A stretch of DNA of 51,413 nt, from positions 1 to 51,413 of the forward strand of contig NZ_JAJQTQ010000026.1 in the NCBI RefSeq assembly GCF_029081005.1, written 5' to 3'. Shown piece by piece: positions 27,832 to 36,899 of this stretch. Positions within the stretch are counted from its first letter, which is position 1, and each line of letters starts with the position of its first letter. The DNA comes from Halomonas elongata. Its GTDB lineage: Bacteria > Pseudomonadota > Gammaproteobacteria > Pseudomonadales > Halomonadaceae. Under the pieces are notes generated by a model. That model saw only the letters and a list, made by a program, of their open reading frames with translations. It had not been told where the DNA came from and did not search any database. A program made the position numbers and the translations under genes.

Positions 27832-28830
27832 ATGGCCAGACGTAGCAAGGTAACCATCAACGACATCGCCCGACATGTGGGCATGACCAACATGACGGTG
27901 TCGCGCGCCTTCCAGGATCCCGACAAGGTCAAATCGCAGACACGCGAGAAGATTCTGGCCGCGGCACAGGAGCTGGGCTACGTCCCCAATGCCTTTGCCA
28001 GTCATCTCAGGAGCCGCAAGAATCGCCTGATCGGCCTGGTGACGGCCAGTGTCGACAACCCCTTCTACAGTGAAGTCATCAAGGCGATTTCCCGCGCCGC
28101 CGATCAGCATGACTACACCATCATGCTGATCGATACCGACGGGTCGCCGGCGCGTGAAGAAGTGGCGATCGAGACCCTGCTCAGCTATCAGGTGGCCGGT
28201 GTCATTCTCTCCCCGGTCTCCGACGACACCACCTATCAGCCTGCCTACCTCGATCGGCTGCGCGCCGCCAGGCTGCCGGTCGTCATGCTCGACCGGACCC
28301 TGGACGTGGCGGATTTCAGTCGAGTGGTACTGGATAACCATCTTGCCGGCCGACTGGTGGGGGAAGCGTTGGCAAAGGCGGGTATCCGCCAGGTGCTGGC
28401 ACTCACGGGACCGAAGGGGTCCCGAATCACGCAGCATCGATTGGCGGGGCTCAAGGAAGCCTATGGCACCGCAGGCATCTCATTGAACCTGGAACAGCGA
28501 CCGGGCGACTATACCCTGCAACCGGCCTATCGCGACATGGCCGATTTCCTGCGCCAGCGCAGGCCCCCGGAGGCCGTGTTCGGCTTCAATCAGTTGATCA
28601 CGCTGGGGGCCATGCGAGCCCTGCACGATGCCCATGTGTCCCGCGACGATGTCTTCGTGGCAGGGGTCGATCGTTTGCCCTACGCCGATATCTTCGAGGT
28701 GTCGGTGCCCTGCGCGGTGCACGACACATATCGGGCAGGGCATGAGGCTTTTCGTCTGCTTTTCGAGCAGATCGAGGACCCTTCGGTGGCCGGCCGCGAG
28801 GTCGTCGTCTCCGCCGCCCTGATGCATTGA
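27832..28830 (+). CDS. LacI-family regulator of the pentitol cluster
   Basis: A 332-residue repressor. Residues 6-60 are the LacI helix-turn-helix and hinge (TINDIARHVGMTNMTVSRAF, LGYVPNAFASHLRSRKNRLIG), and the rest is a periplasmic-binding-protein-like sensor domain (VTASVDNPFYSEVIKAISRA, VAGVILSPVSDDTT). It lies 3' to and convergent with the leftward ABC-kinase-dehydrogenase operon. I infer that it binds the two identical palindromes at 35792 and 36830. The inducer is likely a pentitol or its ketose. Confidence 0.9.
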   Translation: MARRSKVTINDIARHVGMTNMTVSRAFQDPDKVKSQTREKILAAAQELGYVPNAFASHLRSRKNRLIGLVTASVDNPFYSEVIKAISRAADQHDYTIMLIDTDGSPAREEVAIETLLSYQVAGVILSPVSDDTTYQPAYLDRLRAARLPVVMLDRTLDVADFSRVVLDNHLAGRLVGEALAKAGIRQVLALTGPKGSRITQHRLAGLKEAYGTAGISLNLEQRPGDYTLQPAYRDMADFLRQRRPPEAVFGFNQLITLGAMRALHDAHVSRDDVFVAGVDRLPYADIFEVSVPCAVHDTYRAGHEAFRLLFEQIEDPSVAGREVVVSAALMH

Positions 28831-28835
28831 TCCGT

Positions 28836-28855
28836 CATTCGCCACCGGGCGAATG
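28836..28855. terminator. Weak hairpin between convergent lacI-type gene and transaldolase
   Basis: A perfect 8-bp stem CATTCGCC / GGCGAATG with a 4-nt loop ACCG lies 5 bp after the regulator's stop codon. No T-tract follows, so a terminator role is uncertain. Confidence 0.35.
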
Positions 28856-28943
28856 CCTGCCCCTGTTCTTGCCATGGCTGCCGACCCGCACCAGGGCCGA
28901 CTTCATGACGTCGTGCCGAATTCGCGATGGGGCGCGCGTCGTT

Positions 28944-29897
28944 TCAGAGGGATGCCAGACGATCGGCGATCCGCGCCTCCAGGTGTTCCTGATCCTCGGC
29001 GAAGCGTCGGATGCCTTCGGCGAGCTTATCGTTGGCCATGGCATCGTGATTATGGTTCCAGCGAAAGGCAGGCTCGCTGAGCGGAGACGGCCGGGGCCCG
29101 CCACCGTGTGCCAGGAGCATCCTGGGCCTGACATCGCCCGTCGTGGTGGCGAGCTCCTCGAGCAGCTGCGGTGATATGGTCAACCGCGGGCACCCGGCCA
29201 GCGCCAATACCTGGCCGATGTTGCGGAAGCTGGCGCCCATCACCACGGTGTCGTAGCCGCCCTGGCCAACCCGTTGGCAGACGCCACGCACGAACTGTAC
29301 CCCGGGGTCGGTATCGGGCGTGAAGTCCTGGCCGGTTTCCTTCTTGTACCAGTCCGTGACGCGGCCGACGAAGGGCGAGATCAGGAAGACGCCGGCATCG
29401 AAGCAGGCCTGGGCCTGGGCGTCGCTGAACAACAGGGTCAGGTTGCAGTTGATGCCTTCTCGTTCCAGGATCTCGGCAGCGCGGATGCCTTCCCAGGTCG
29501 AGGCCAGCTTGATCAGCACCCGGTCCCTGGACACGCCATGTCGCTCGTAGAGTGCAATCAGTTCAAAGGCCTTGCGGATGCTGGCCTGGGTGTCGAAGGA
29601 GAGCCTGGCGGCGACTTCGGTGGACACGCGGCCGGGCACGATCCTGGCGATTTCACTTCCCATGGCCACGGCGAGGCGGTCTACGGCATGTTCTTCCCGA
29701 CGATTGCCGGCTTCGGCCTTGACGTCGGCCAGCTCGCGATCGATTAGTGCCTGATACCCCGGCAGCTCGAAGGCCTTGAGGATCAGCGAGGGATTGGTGG
29801 TGGCATCATGGGGCCGATAGCGCCGGATGGCATCCAGGTCGCCAGTGTCGGCGACTACCAGGGAGTGTTGACGAAGTGCGTCGAGTCGATGGGTCAT
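28944..29897 (-). CDS. tal: Transaldolase (TalB type)
   Basis: Transfers a dihydroxyacetone unit between sedoheptulose-7-phosphate and glyceraldehyde-3-phosphate in the non-oxidative pentose phosphate pathway. The 317 residues match the TalA/TalB size. Signatures: [12 protein letters not shown] near residue 32, and the Schiff-base lysine in [16 protein letters not shown], followed by [11 protein letters not shown] chose ATG 29897 ([12 protein letters not shown]); 25 further upstream codons do not resemble the family. It is the last gene of the leftward operon, where it helps return pentose phosphates to glycolysis. Confidence 0.95.
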   Translation of the reverse strand: MTHRLDALRQHSLVVADTGDLDAIRRYRPHDATTNPSLILKAFELPGYQALIDRELADVKAEAGNRREEHAVDRLAVAMGSEIARIVPGRVSTEVAARLSFDTQASIRKAFELIALYERHGVSRDRVLIKLASTWEGIRAAEILEREGINCNLTLLFSDAQAQACFDAGVFLISPFVGRVTDWYKKETGQDFTPDTDPGVQFVRGVCQRVGQGGYDTVVMGASFRNIGQVLALAGCPRLTISPQLLEELATTTGDVRPRMLLAHGGGPRPSPLSEPAFRWNHNHDAMANDKLAEGIRRFAEDQEHLEARIADRLASL

Positions 29898-29928
29898 GGA
29901 GGGGGCTTCTCTCGAGTGAATGGTGGAT

Positions 29929-30660
29929 CTAGTGCGACGTGAAACCGCCATCGACCGGCAGGCAGGTGCCACTGACCATCGATGCTGCCTGGCTCAACAG
30001 GAAAGCCACCGGCAGGGCGACTTCCCGCGGGGTGGCGAAGCGGCCCAGCGGGATGGCGGCCAGCATCGGGTCGCGCTTGGCGGGATCCGCCCAGGCGCGT
30101 TCGGCCATGGGCGTCAGGGTCACCGTCGGGTTGACGCTGTTGACGCGGATCCCCTTGGGACCGAGTTCGAGACACAACACTCGGGTCATGGCATCCATCG
30201 CCGCCTTGGAGGCGCAGTAGCCGAGGTGGTCGGGCAGAGCCGCCATGGCGGCCTGGCTGGAGACGTTGACGATGCTGCCCTGGCGGCCGTGTTCCAGCAT
30301 GTTGCGTGCCGTTTCCCGCGCCATCACGGCACTGGCGGTGACGTTGGTGGCCATGATTCGCTCGAGATCCTCGGCCCCGACGTCCAGGACACTGTCGAGA
30401 ATCGAGATCCCGGCACAGTTGACCAGACCATCCAGGGCGGGCATCTCGATAAAGGCCTTCGAGACCGCAGTCTCATCGGTAATATCGACGATCAGGGTGC
30501 TGGCCCCCAGTTCATGCTGGAGTTCGTCGAGCTTGTCCCGGTTTCGGCCGAACAGCACCAGATCGGCGCCGAGTTCGGCGAGGGTCCGGGCGATATCGAG
30601 GCCGATGCCGCTGGTCGCTCCGGTGACGAGAATGCGTTGATTCTGGAGTTCGAAGTTCAT
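29929..30660 (-). CDS. Short-chain dehydrogenase, L-xylulose reductase-like
   Basis: A 243-residue NAD(P)-dependent oxidoreductase. It has the cofactor motif [18 protein letters not shown] and the catalytic Ser-Tyr-Lys set ([17 protein letters not shown]). The stretch [20 protein letters not shown] and the proline-rich ends resemble dicarbonyl/L-xylulose reductase (DCXR). I infer interconversion of a pentitol and a pentulose. Its start overlaps the kinase stop codon (ATGA). Confidence 0.82.
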   Translation of the reverse strand: MNFELQNQRILVTGATSGIGLDIARTLAELGADLVLFGRNRDKLDELQHELGASTLIVDITDETAVSKAFIEMPALDGLVNCAGISILDSVLDVGAEDLERIMATNVTASAVMARETARNMLEHGRQGSIVNVSSQAAMAALPDHLGYCASKAAMDAMTRVLCLELGPKGIRVNSVNPTVTLTPMAERAWADPAKRDPMLAAIPLGRFATPREVALPVAFLLSQAASMVSGTCLPVDGGFTSH

Positions 30661-32207
30661 GGTGTGGCATCGTCCGTGAGGGCATCATTGATGTTGAGCC
30701 GGTGCATGATGGGCTTGAGCGCTGGATAGAGCTGGCAGTAAAGAGAGAACAGCTTGTCGTATTGGCGTGCCGCCGCTTCGGATGGCACGGCGCGCTCGAG
30801 CAGGGTGCTATGTCGCATCGGCTGGTCGAGGTCGATCACGCCGGTTGCCTGTCCGGCCAGCAGGGCGGCCCCCAGGGCCGCCTCCACGTTTTCGCGGTAG
30901 GTGTAGACCGGCATTCGGGTCACATCGGCGATGATCTGCATCCACAGGTCAGAGCGGGTGGCCCCGCCGACCACGATCAAGCGGGAGTCGAGGGCGCCGC
31001 CCTGGCGCTTGCCGGCTTCCATGTTGTGACGCAGGGCGAAGGTCACGCCTTCCAGTACGGCGCGATACAGATGATGTCGACGATGATAGAGGCTGAGACC
31101 GATGAAGCCGGCGCTGGCCCGGGCATCCCATACCGGGCTGCGCTCCCCCATCAGGTAGGGCAGGAACAGCAGGCCTTCGGCACCGGGGGGAAGTGCTCGG
31201 GCGGGGGGCTCGAGCCGGTCGTGGACGCTGCCATGTTCATCGGCGGTCGAACCGTCGCTACCCAGCAGGTCAACGAACCAGCTGACCGAGGCACCGGCGG
31301 TCAGGGCGCCGCCGAAGGTATAGAGGTCACGGTCGCTGTTCAGCACGTGGGGCATGCTGATCAGCCCCTGGCTGGCATCGACGCTCTGGTTGATCACGCC
31401 CCAGCACATGCTGGTGCCGAGCATGGCGACGTGATTGCCGGGGCGGGTCGCGCCGGCGGCCAGCGTGGCCATTACCGCATCGACGCCGCCGGCGACTACG
31501 GGGATATCGGCTTCCAGGCCAAGCGAGTCGGCCAGCGACGGCAGCAGGCCGCCGATCGCATCTCCCGAGGCCACCAGCCGGGTCGGAAGCTTGTCCTGGT
31601 CGAGGTCCAGGGCATCGAGCATTTCCGTCGACCAGCGGCGTGCCGCCAGGTCGTAGATGCCGCCGATGTTCCCGGCCGAACTGTGATCGATGGCGATTTC
31701 GCCGCTCAGGCGATAGTTGATGTAGCTGTTGGGGGGTAGCAGGTAACGCGTCTGATGCCAGACATCGGGGCGTTCGGCCTTGAGCCACATCATCTTGGTG
31801 AAACCGTAATAGCTGTCCACGCCATTGCCGGTGATGGCCTCCAGGCGGGCCATGTCGAGGTTTTCCCTTATCCACTGGACCTGGGGTTCGGCCCGACGGT
31901 CCATCCAGATCAGGCAAGGATGCACGGGGCGTATATCGGCGTCGACCGGGACGCCGGATCCGCCATAAAGGCTGCTTACGCATAGTCCCCGAACGCCCCG
32001 GGGATCCACCTCCGGGGCATCGAGGCAGGCGCGGAGGCAGGCAAGCACGGCGTCCCACCATACGTCCGGCCATTGCTCGGCCCAGAGAGGGCGGGGAGTG
32101 TCGACGCGGTAACCCTGGCTGTGCTCGGCCAGGATTCGGCCATGATGGTCGATCACCAGCGCCTTGGTACTCTGGGTACCGATGTCGATACCGATGACGG
32201 TGTCCAT
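30657..32207 (-). CDS. FGGY-family carbohydrate kinase (xylulokinase-like)
   Basis: A 516-residue sugar kinase. The first FGGY domain starts with VIGIDIGTQSTKALVIDHHG; the second contains GTSMCWGVIN and the ATP-binding GGATRSDLWMQIIADVTRMPV (in parts). Similarity is closest to xylulo-/ribulokinases, so I infer ketopentose 5-phosphorylation. ATG 32207 has AGGAGA 5 bp upstream. The frame is open further upstream, antisense to nothing else but overlapping the permease, and is not used. Confidence 0.88.
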   Translation of the reverse strand: MDTVIGIDIGTQSTKALVIDHHGRILAEHSQGYRVDTPRPLWAEQWPDVWWDAVLACLRACLDAPEVDPRGVRGLCVSSLYGGSGVPVDADIRPVHPCLIWMDRRAEPQVQWIRENLDMARLEAITGNGVDSYYGFTKMMWLKAERPDVWHQTRYLLPPNSYINYRLSGEIAIDHSSAGNIGGIYDLAARRWSTEMLDALDLDQDKLPTRLVASGDAIGGLLPSLADSLGLEADIPVVAGGVDAVMATLAAGATRPGNHVAMLGTSMCWGVINQSVDASQGLISMPHVLNSDRDLYTFGGALTAGASVSWFVDLLGSDGSTADEHGSVHDRLEPPARALPPGAEGLLFLPYLMGERSPVWDARASAGFIGLSLYHRRHHLYRAVLEGVTFALRHNMEAGKRQGGALDSRLIVVGGATRSDLWMQIIADVTRMPVYTYRENVEAALGAALLAGQATGVIDLDQPMRHSTLLERAVPSEAAARQYDKLFSLYCQLYPALKPIMHRLNINDALTDDATP

Positions 32208-32254
32208 ACGATTCTCCTGCTTGCGGCCAGGGCTGATCCCGTTCGTGCCGTCGG

Positions 32255-33235
32255 TCAGAGGGCGCGTTTGCGGCTGATGTAGATCGCCAGGAGGATGATC
32301 AGGCCCTTGATGACATTCTGGAGGTAGGGCGAGACCCCCATCAGGTTGAGGCCGTTGTTGAGCACGCCGAGCAGCATGGCGCCGACCAGGGTGCCGAGGA
32401 TCATGCCTCGCCCGCCGGTGATGGCGGCCCCGCCAAGTACCACGGCGGCGATGGCATCCAGCTCGAAACCGACGCCGGCGTTGGGCTGGCCGCTCATCAG
32501 GCGCGATGTCAGGATCAGGCCGGCGATGGCGGCGGTCGTTCCGCTCAGGGTGTAGACCAGCAGTTTGTAGCGCGAGACGCGAATACCGGATAGCCGGGTC
32601 GCTTCTTCGTTGCCGCCGATGGCATACAGGTAGCGCCCGGTCGCGGTATGGCCGAGCAGCACATACCCGAGCGCATAGACGGCGATCATGATCAGGATCG
32701 GCATCTCGATGCCCGCCAGCGTACCGCGTCCGAAAAACGCGAATTCCGGCGGCAGGCCGGAAATCGGGTAGCCGCCGGTATAGATCAGACCGAGCCCGCG
32801 GGCGATACCCATGGTGGCGAGGGTGACGATGATCGGTGGCATGCCGGCGAAGGCCACGAAGACGCCATTGAAGGCACCGAAGGCGGCGCCGACCAGCAGG
32901 CCAAGGATGATGGCCAGTACCGGAGGCACGCCGGCGACCATCAGGCCGGCCATGATGGTACCCGACAGGGCCATTACCGGACCGACCGACAGGTCGATGC
33001 CGCCGGTGAGAATGGCCAGGCTCATGCCTACCGCGATGATGGCGATGATGGATGCCTGACGCGCCAGGTTGGCGAGGTTGCTCGAGGTCAGGAAGTTGTC
33101 GTTGATCATCGCCATGGCGAAAAAGACGACGATGAAACCGATCAGCGGATAGAAGACCGGGGTGCGGCGCCAGCGGGCCAGTCGTGCGGTGAGGGGCTGA
33201 CGGGCCGTACCGGGTGTTGAGGCGAGCTGGCTCAT
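32255..33235 (-). CDS. ABC sugar/polyol transporter permease (RbsC type)
   Basis: A 326-residue inner-membrane permease of the ribose-type family with about 9-10 hydrophobic segments. Features: [44 protein letters not shown] (in parts) and [38 protein letters not shown] (in parts). It pairs with the ATPase (4-bp ATGA overlap) and the binding protein in the same operon. Confidence 0.93.
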   Translation of the reverse strand: MSQLASTPGTARQPLTARLARWRRTPVFYPLIGFIVVFFAMAMINDNFLTSSNLANLARQASIIAIIAVGMSLAILTGGIDLSVGPVMALSGTIMAGLMVAGVPPVLAIILGLLVGAAFGAFNGVFVAFAGMPPIIVTLATMGIARGLGLIYTGGYPISGLPPEFAFFGRGTLAGIEMPILIMIAVYALGYVLLGHTATGRYLYAIGGNEEATRLSGIRVSRYKLLVYTLSGTTAAIAGLILTSRLMSGQPNAGVGFELDAIAAVVLGGAAITGGRGMILGTLVGAMLLGVLNNGLNLMGVSPYLQNVIKGLIILLAIYISRKRAL

Positions 33236-34734
33236 GAGCTGAGTCCCCCCGTGGCATGATGCATGATGGATTGCGAGTCGAGTGCACTGCCTTCGAGTTC
33301 GGCGGCGATTCGCCCTTGATAGAAGACCGCGGCGCGGTCACACAGGCCGAGCACTTCGGGAAGTTCCGAGGAAATCATGATGATGGATACTCCCTGAGCG
33401 GTAAGCTCCTTCATCAGGGCGTAGATCTCCGCCTTGGCACCGACGTCGATTCCTCGTGTCGGCTCATCGAAGATCAGTACTTTGCATTGGTGGCCCAGCC
33501 AGCGTGCAATGACGACCTTCTGCTGGTTGCCACCGCTGAGGTCGCCGACGGGGGTTTCGGGACCGGGGGCCTTGACGCGTACCGCTGCCATCAAGTCAGC
33601 GGTGGTACGCGATTCCTGGCGGCGGCGAAGCAGTGGCAGGCTTCCCTGGAACTGGGTCAGGTTGTTCAATGAAATGTTGTCACGGCATGAGAACGGCAGG
33701 ATCAGGCCCTGTGTCTTGCGACTTTCCGGCAGCAGACCTATGCCGTGCTTGAGGGCGGCGGCGGGGTGACGAAGCTTGACCGGCTGGCCCTCGATACGAA
33801 CGCTGGCATGGACGGGGCGAGTCGCGCCGATCAGCCCTCTGGCCAGTTCGGTGCGCCCCGAGCCCACCAGGCCGGCGAAGCCCAGTATTTCGCCGCGGCG
33901 GAGCTTCAATGAGTGGTCGGGGCCGTCTGCCTCGAGTCGCAGGGCCTGAATATCCAGCACGATGTCGTCATGGTCGGCATCGCAACGGTAGTCGGGGAAA
34001 ATGTTCTCGACGCGCCGGCCGACCATCTTCTCGATCAGGTCGTCAGGCGTGGTCGCGTGGGTATCGCAGTCGTCGACCTTCTCGCCATCGCGCATCACGG
34101 TGACGCGATCGCAGATGGTGAAGATCTCCTCCATGTGATGCGAAATGAACACCATCCCGACACCCTGCTGACGTAACTCGCGCATGATGGTGAACAAGTG
34201 GTCGGCTTCGCTGGGCGTCAGGGTCGCGGTCGGCTCGTCAAGGACCAGCAGGCGGGCATCCAGCGACAGGGCCTTGGCGATCTCGATGAACTGCTGGTCG
34301 GCAATGCTCAGCTCGGCGATGGGAAGGTCGAGGGGGATCGAGACATTGAGGCGGTCGAACAGGCGCCGGGCCTCACGGATCATGCCGGCCCGGTCGCGCA
34401 GTCCGAGACGGTTGCGTTTCTCGCGGCCGAGGAAGATGTTGTCCACGGCATCCAGGTCGGGAATCAGGCTGAACTCCTGGAAGATGATGCCGATCCCGGC
34501 GTCGAGGGCGTCCTGGTAACCATGGAAGTCGCGAGCCTGGCCATCGACGACGATGTCGCCCTCGTCCTGTCGGTAGATGCCGCAGAGGACCTTCATCAGG
34601 GTCGACTTGCCGGCCCCGTTCTCGCCGAGCAGGGCATGCACCTCTCCGGCGTGGACATCGAGCGATACATCCTGCAAGGCCTTCACCCCGGGGAACGACT
34701 TCGAGATGTGTCGCAGGGAGAGTAGTGGCGTCAT
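33232..34734 (-). CDS. ABC sugar/polyol transporter ATPase (RbsA type, two domains)
   Basis: A 500-residue protein with two fused nucleotide-binding domains. The first has Walker [14 protein letters not shown], signature region [15 protein letters not shown] and Walker [13 protein letters not shown]. The second has [15 protein letters not shown] and [15 protein letters not shown]; its Walker A is degenerate ([14 protein letters not shown]), as usual in RbsA-type proteins. I chose ATG 34734 ([19 protein letters not shown]), after GAGGAT. A hairpin lies directly before its ribosome binding site. Confidence 0.93.
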   Translation of the reverse strand: MTPLLSLRHISKSFPGVKALQDVSLDVHAGEVHALLGENGAGKSTLMKVLCGIYRQDEGDIVVDGQARDFHGYQDALDAGIGIIFQEFSLIPDLDAVDNIFLGREKRNRLGLRDRAGMIREARRLFDRLNVSIPLDLPIAELSIADQQFIEIAKALSLDARLLVLDEPTATLTPSEADHLFTIMRELRQQGVGMVFISHHMEEIFTICDRVTVMRDGEKVDDCDTHATTPDDLIEKMVGRRVENIFPDYRCDADHDDIVLDIQALRLEADGPDHSLKLRRGEILGFAGLVGSGRTELARGLIGATRPVHASVRIEGQPVKLRHPAAALKHGIGLLPESRKTQGLILPFSCRDNISLNNLTQFQGSLPLLRRRQESRTTADLMAAVRVKAPGPETPVGDLSGGNQQKVVIARWLGHQCKVLIFDEPTRGIDVGAKAEIYALMKELTAQGVSIIMISSELPEVLGLCDRAAVFYQGRIAAELEGSALDSQSIMHHATGGLSS

Positions 34735-34746
34735 GGGGGTATCCTC

Positions 34747-34769
34747 GTGTGCCGCCCGAGGCGGCACAC
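34747..34769 (-). other. Intercistronic hairpin between binding-protein and ATPase genes
   Basis: A perfect 10-bp stem, GTGTGCCGCC / GGCGGCACAC, with a 3-nt loop lies between the binding-protein stop and the GAGGAT ribosome binding site of the ATPase. No T-tract follows. Such hairpins often protect the 3' end of the abundant binding-protein mRNA and lower downstream expression. That role here is inference. Confidence 0.6.
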
Positions 34770-34793
34770 CTTGTCAGCGTCTGGGAGCGAGGG

Positions 34794-35738
34794 TTACCAG
34801 CTGAAATCGGCAGCCTTCTCGTGATCGATCAATTCCACATCGATGGGGATCTCGGCGGGAGCCGTGCTGGCGCCCCAGTGCTTGGCCAGTCCCAGGCCGA
34901 GCCCCAGGCGCACCATGTCGCGAGGATACTGGGCGGAGGTGGCAATGAAGGAGGAATCGGGCTTCTGGATCTCGGCAACGGCCTCGGGGTGACCGTCGAC
35001 GCTGACCAGCTTGATATCCTGACCGCTGGCGTTGATGGCGATCAGCGAACCCAGGGCACCGATGTCGTTGACGCTGAACAGGCCATCGAGCTCCGGGTTG
35101 GCCTGGATGATGTTCTCGGTCACCGTCATGGCGTGGGTGCGCTCCTGGCGACCGTTCTGCTTGTCGACCACTTCGATTCCGGCATACTCATCGAGTGCCG
35201 CGGTGCAGCCTTCGATGCGCTGCAGGATCGGCACGACCGGAATACCGTCAAGCAAGGCTACCTGACCTTCGCCATCGAGCTGCTTTGCCAGGTAATCGCA
35301 GGCCTTGTAGCCGGCGTCGTAGTTCCTGGAACCCACGAAACCATCCACCGGGCCGTTGGCCTGGGCATCGATGGCGATCGTGGTGACGCCAGCTTCCTCG
35401 GCGGCCAGAACCGCTGTCTCGACACCGACCGAGTCGGCCGGGTTGAGCAGAAGAATATCGATGCCGCGCTGAATCATGTCTTCGACATCGCTGACCTGCT
35501 TGGCGACGTCATGGCGGGCATCGGTCGTGATCACCTCGGCGCCGAGGCTGTCGGCGGCGCTTTCGAGCGCCTCCTGCATGGTCACGAAGTATTCGTTGTT
35601 GAGCTCCTGGAAGGACATGCCGATGGTCAGGTCCGACTCGTCGGCCGAGGCGGTGCCTGCGCCTGCGCCAAGAGGGAGCGCACAGGCGGTAATGAGGGCG
35701 GTCTTGCGGCAGCGTGCTGCGATCTCGCTGATCTTCAT
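34794..35738 (-). CDS. Periplasmic sugar/polyol-binding protein (RbsB type)
   Basis: A 314-residue solute-binding protein. It has a signal peptide (MKISEIAARCRKTALITACA...GTASA cleaved near ADESDL), then the type-1 binding fold: IGMSFQELNNEYFVTMQEAL, VEDMIQRGIDILLLNPADS, ATIAIDAQANGPVDGFVGS-like region and VNDIGALGSLIAI. The ligand is likely a pentitol from the operon's enzymes. I chose ATG 35738, with TGGAG upstream, over the longer 35807. It is the first gene of the main leftward operon. Confidence 0.92.
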   Translation of the reverse strand: MKISEIAARCRKTALITACALPLGAGAGTASADESDLTIGMSFQELNNEYFVTMQEALESAADSLGAEVITTDARHDVAKQVSDVEDMIQRGIDILLLNPADSVGVETAVLAAEEAGVTTIAIDAQANGPVDGFVGSRNYDAGYKACDYLAKQLDGEGQVALLDGIPVVPILQRIEGCTAALDEYAGIEVVDKQNGRQERTHAMTVTENIIQANPELDGLFSVNDIGALGSLIAINASGQDIKLVSVDGHPEAVAEIQKPDSSFIATSAQYPRDMVRLGLGLGLAKHWGASTAPAEIPIDVELIDHEKAADFSW

Positions 35739-35791
35739 GTTGGGCTCCAGATTTGTTCTTGTCTCGTTAGGGATAGTGCAGTGTCGATGTA

Positions 35792-35807
35792 ATGTTAACG
35801 TCAACAT
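35792..35807. promoter_or_regulatory. LacI-type operator 1 (binding-protein operon)
   Basis: ATGTTAACGTCAACAT, a 16-bp near-palindrome with a central CG step, typical of LacI-family operators. Only one mirrored pair departs from symmetry. The identical 16 bp recur at 36830-36845. It lies 53 bp upstream of the binding-protein start, just downstream of a candidate -35/-10 pair on the minus strand (TTGACC, 17 bp, TAGCCT). Confidence 0.85.
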
Positions 35808-35850
35808 TTTGAAGGCTAGAAAGCCCTGTCGAGCGGGTCAATGGACTTGC

Positions 35851-35862
35851 GACCAATGTCTA
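35851..35862. promoter_or_regulatory. Conserved 12-bp box upstream of operator 1
   Basis: GACCAATGTCTA is identical to 36888-36899 and lies at nearly the same distance (43 bp) from its operator as the second copy (42 bp). On the minus strand it is just upstream of the candidate -35. It may bind a second, activating regulator. Confidence 0.5.
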
Positions 35863-36004
35863 GTGTCTGTCGAACCATGCGCTGGGGTGCCGGGAGGGCT
35901 CGATACGCCTTCGGGCCATCGCCATGGGGCACTGTCGGGCCGGCGATGATGGCGCGACTTTCAGCCGACAGGCTGCTCCAGGGATCATGCCGTCGGACGT
36001 TGGC

Positions 36005-36733
36005 TCAAAGATCGAAGTTGCTCGGCAGGACCACCATGTCCCGAATGGTCACATGTCGAGGACGGGTCAGCATGTACATGATGGCATCGGCCACCTCGGC
36101 GGGCTCGATGATGCTGCCGGATTCCTTCGCCTTGCGCAGGTTCTCTTCGGGCCAGTCGGCCAGCAGGGCGCTGTTGACGGGGCCCGGCGAGACGGAAGCG
36201 ACTCGGATACCGTGTTTCAGGACCTGACGCCGGACCGTCTGTACAAAGTTGGTCATGGCCCACTTGGACGAGGCATAGACAGGCTCCCAGGGAACGGGGA
36301 AGTGCCCCGCCACCGAGCTTGTCACCATGATGTCTCCCGTACCGCGCTCGATCATGTGCGGCAGGATATTATGGACATTCTTCATCACCACGCTGACGTT
36401 CAGGCTGATCATCCGGTCGATGGCGTCCGGGTCGGTATCGAGCAGGTCACCGCCGATGTAGCTGCCGGCATTGGCGTGGAAGATGTCGAGCTGTCCGGTC
36501 TTTTCCAGGACCTGCGACAACAGCGTCGCGCAGTCTCTCGGGTCGAGCAGGTCGATGACCAGTGGAATCGCGGCTTCGCCCAGCGTCTCGCGGACTTTCC
36601 TCAGGGCCGCTTCGTCACGGTCGATCATGACCACTCGGGCGCCCGAGGCAATTATTGCCTCGACACTGGCCAGTCCAATGCCTGATGCCGCGCCGGTCAC
36701 CGCGGCCACCTTGCCGGTCAATTCATTCGTCAT
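36005..36733 (-). CDS. Ribitol 2-dehydrogenase-like short-chain dehydrogenase
   Basis: A 242-residue SDR. It has the NAD motif TGAASGIGLASVEA, the catalytic Ser (VTSSVAG) and YASSKWAM. The segments LDIFHANAGSYIGGDLLDTD, PWEPVYASSKWA and the C-terminal VTIRDMVVLPSNFDL closely recall Klebsiella ribitol dehydrogenase (RbtD). I infer oxidation of ribitol or a similar pentitol to a ketopentose. It is transcribed alone from a promoter with operator 2, upstream of and in the same direction as the ABC operon. No terminator hairpin is obvious in the 266-bp gap that follows. Confidence 0.88.
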   Translation of the reverse strand: MTNELTGKVAAVTGAASGIGLASVEAIIASGARVVMIDRDEAALRKVRETLGEAAIPLVIDLLDPRDCATLLSQVLEKTGQLDIFHANAGSYIGGDLLDTDPDAIDRMISLNVSVVMKNVHNILPHMIERGTGDIMVTSSVAGHFPVPWEPVYASSKWAMTNFVQTVRRQVLKHGIRVASVSPGPVNSALLADWPEENLRKAKESGSIIEPAEVADAIMYMLTRPRHVTIRDMVVLPSNFDL

Positions 36734-36829
36734 TTCGCTGTCTCCTGTTCATGGTGTTTCGCCGAGCGAGGTATCGCCTGGGCCTTCGGGTCAGGCGTCG
36801 CGAGCCCCGGCGCGACAATTCGGGATTTA

Positions 36830-36845
36830 ATGTTAACGTCAACAT
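36830..36845. promoter_or_regulatory. LacI-type operator 2 (ribitol dehydrogenase-like gene)
   Basis: The same 16-bp near-palindrome as at 35792, 96 bp upstream of the dehydrogenase start. On the minus strand a candidate promoter (TTGCCC, 17 bp, TAGCCT) precedes it with the same spacing as at operator 1. Confidence 0.85.
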
Positions 36846-36887
36846 AAAGAGGCTAGGCAGCCATTCCCTCGAGGGCAATAGAGACAA

Positions 36888-36899
36888 GACCAATGTCTA
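36888..36899. promoter_or_regulatory. Conserved 12-bp box upstream of operator 2
   Basis: GACCAATGTCTA, identical to 35851-35862. The MITE-like element was inserted at the TCTAA that ends this box, so the sequence originally upstream now lies beyond the element. Confidence 0.5.
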
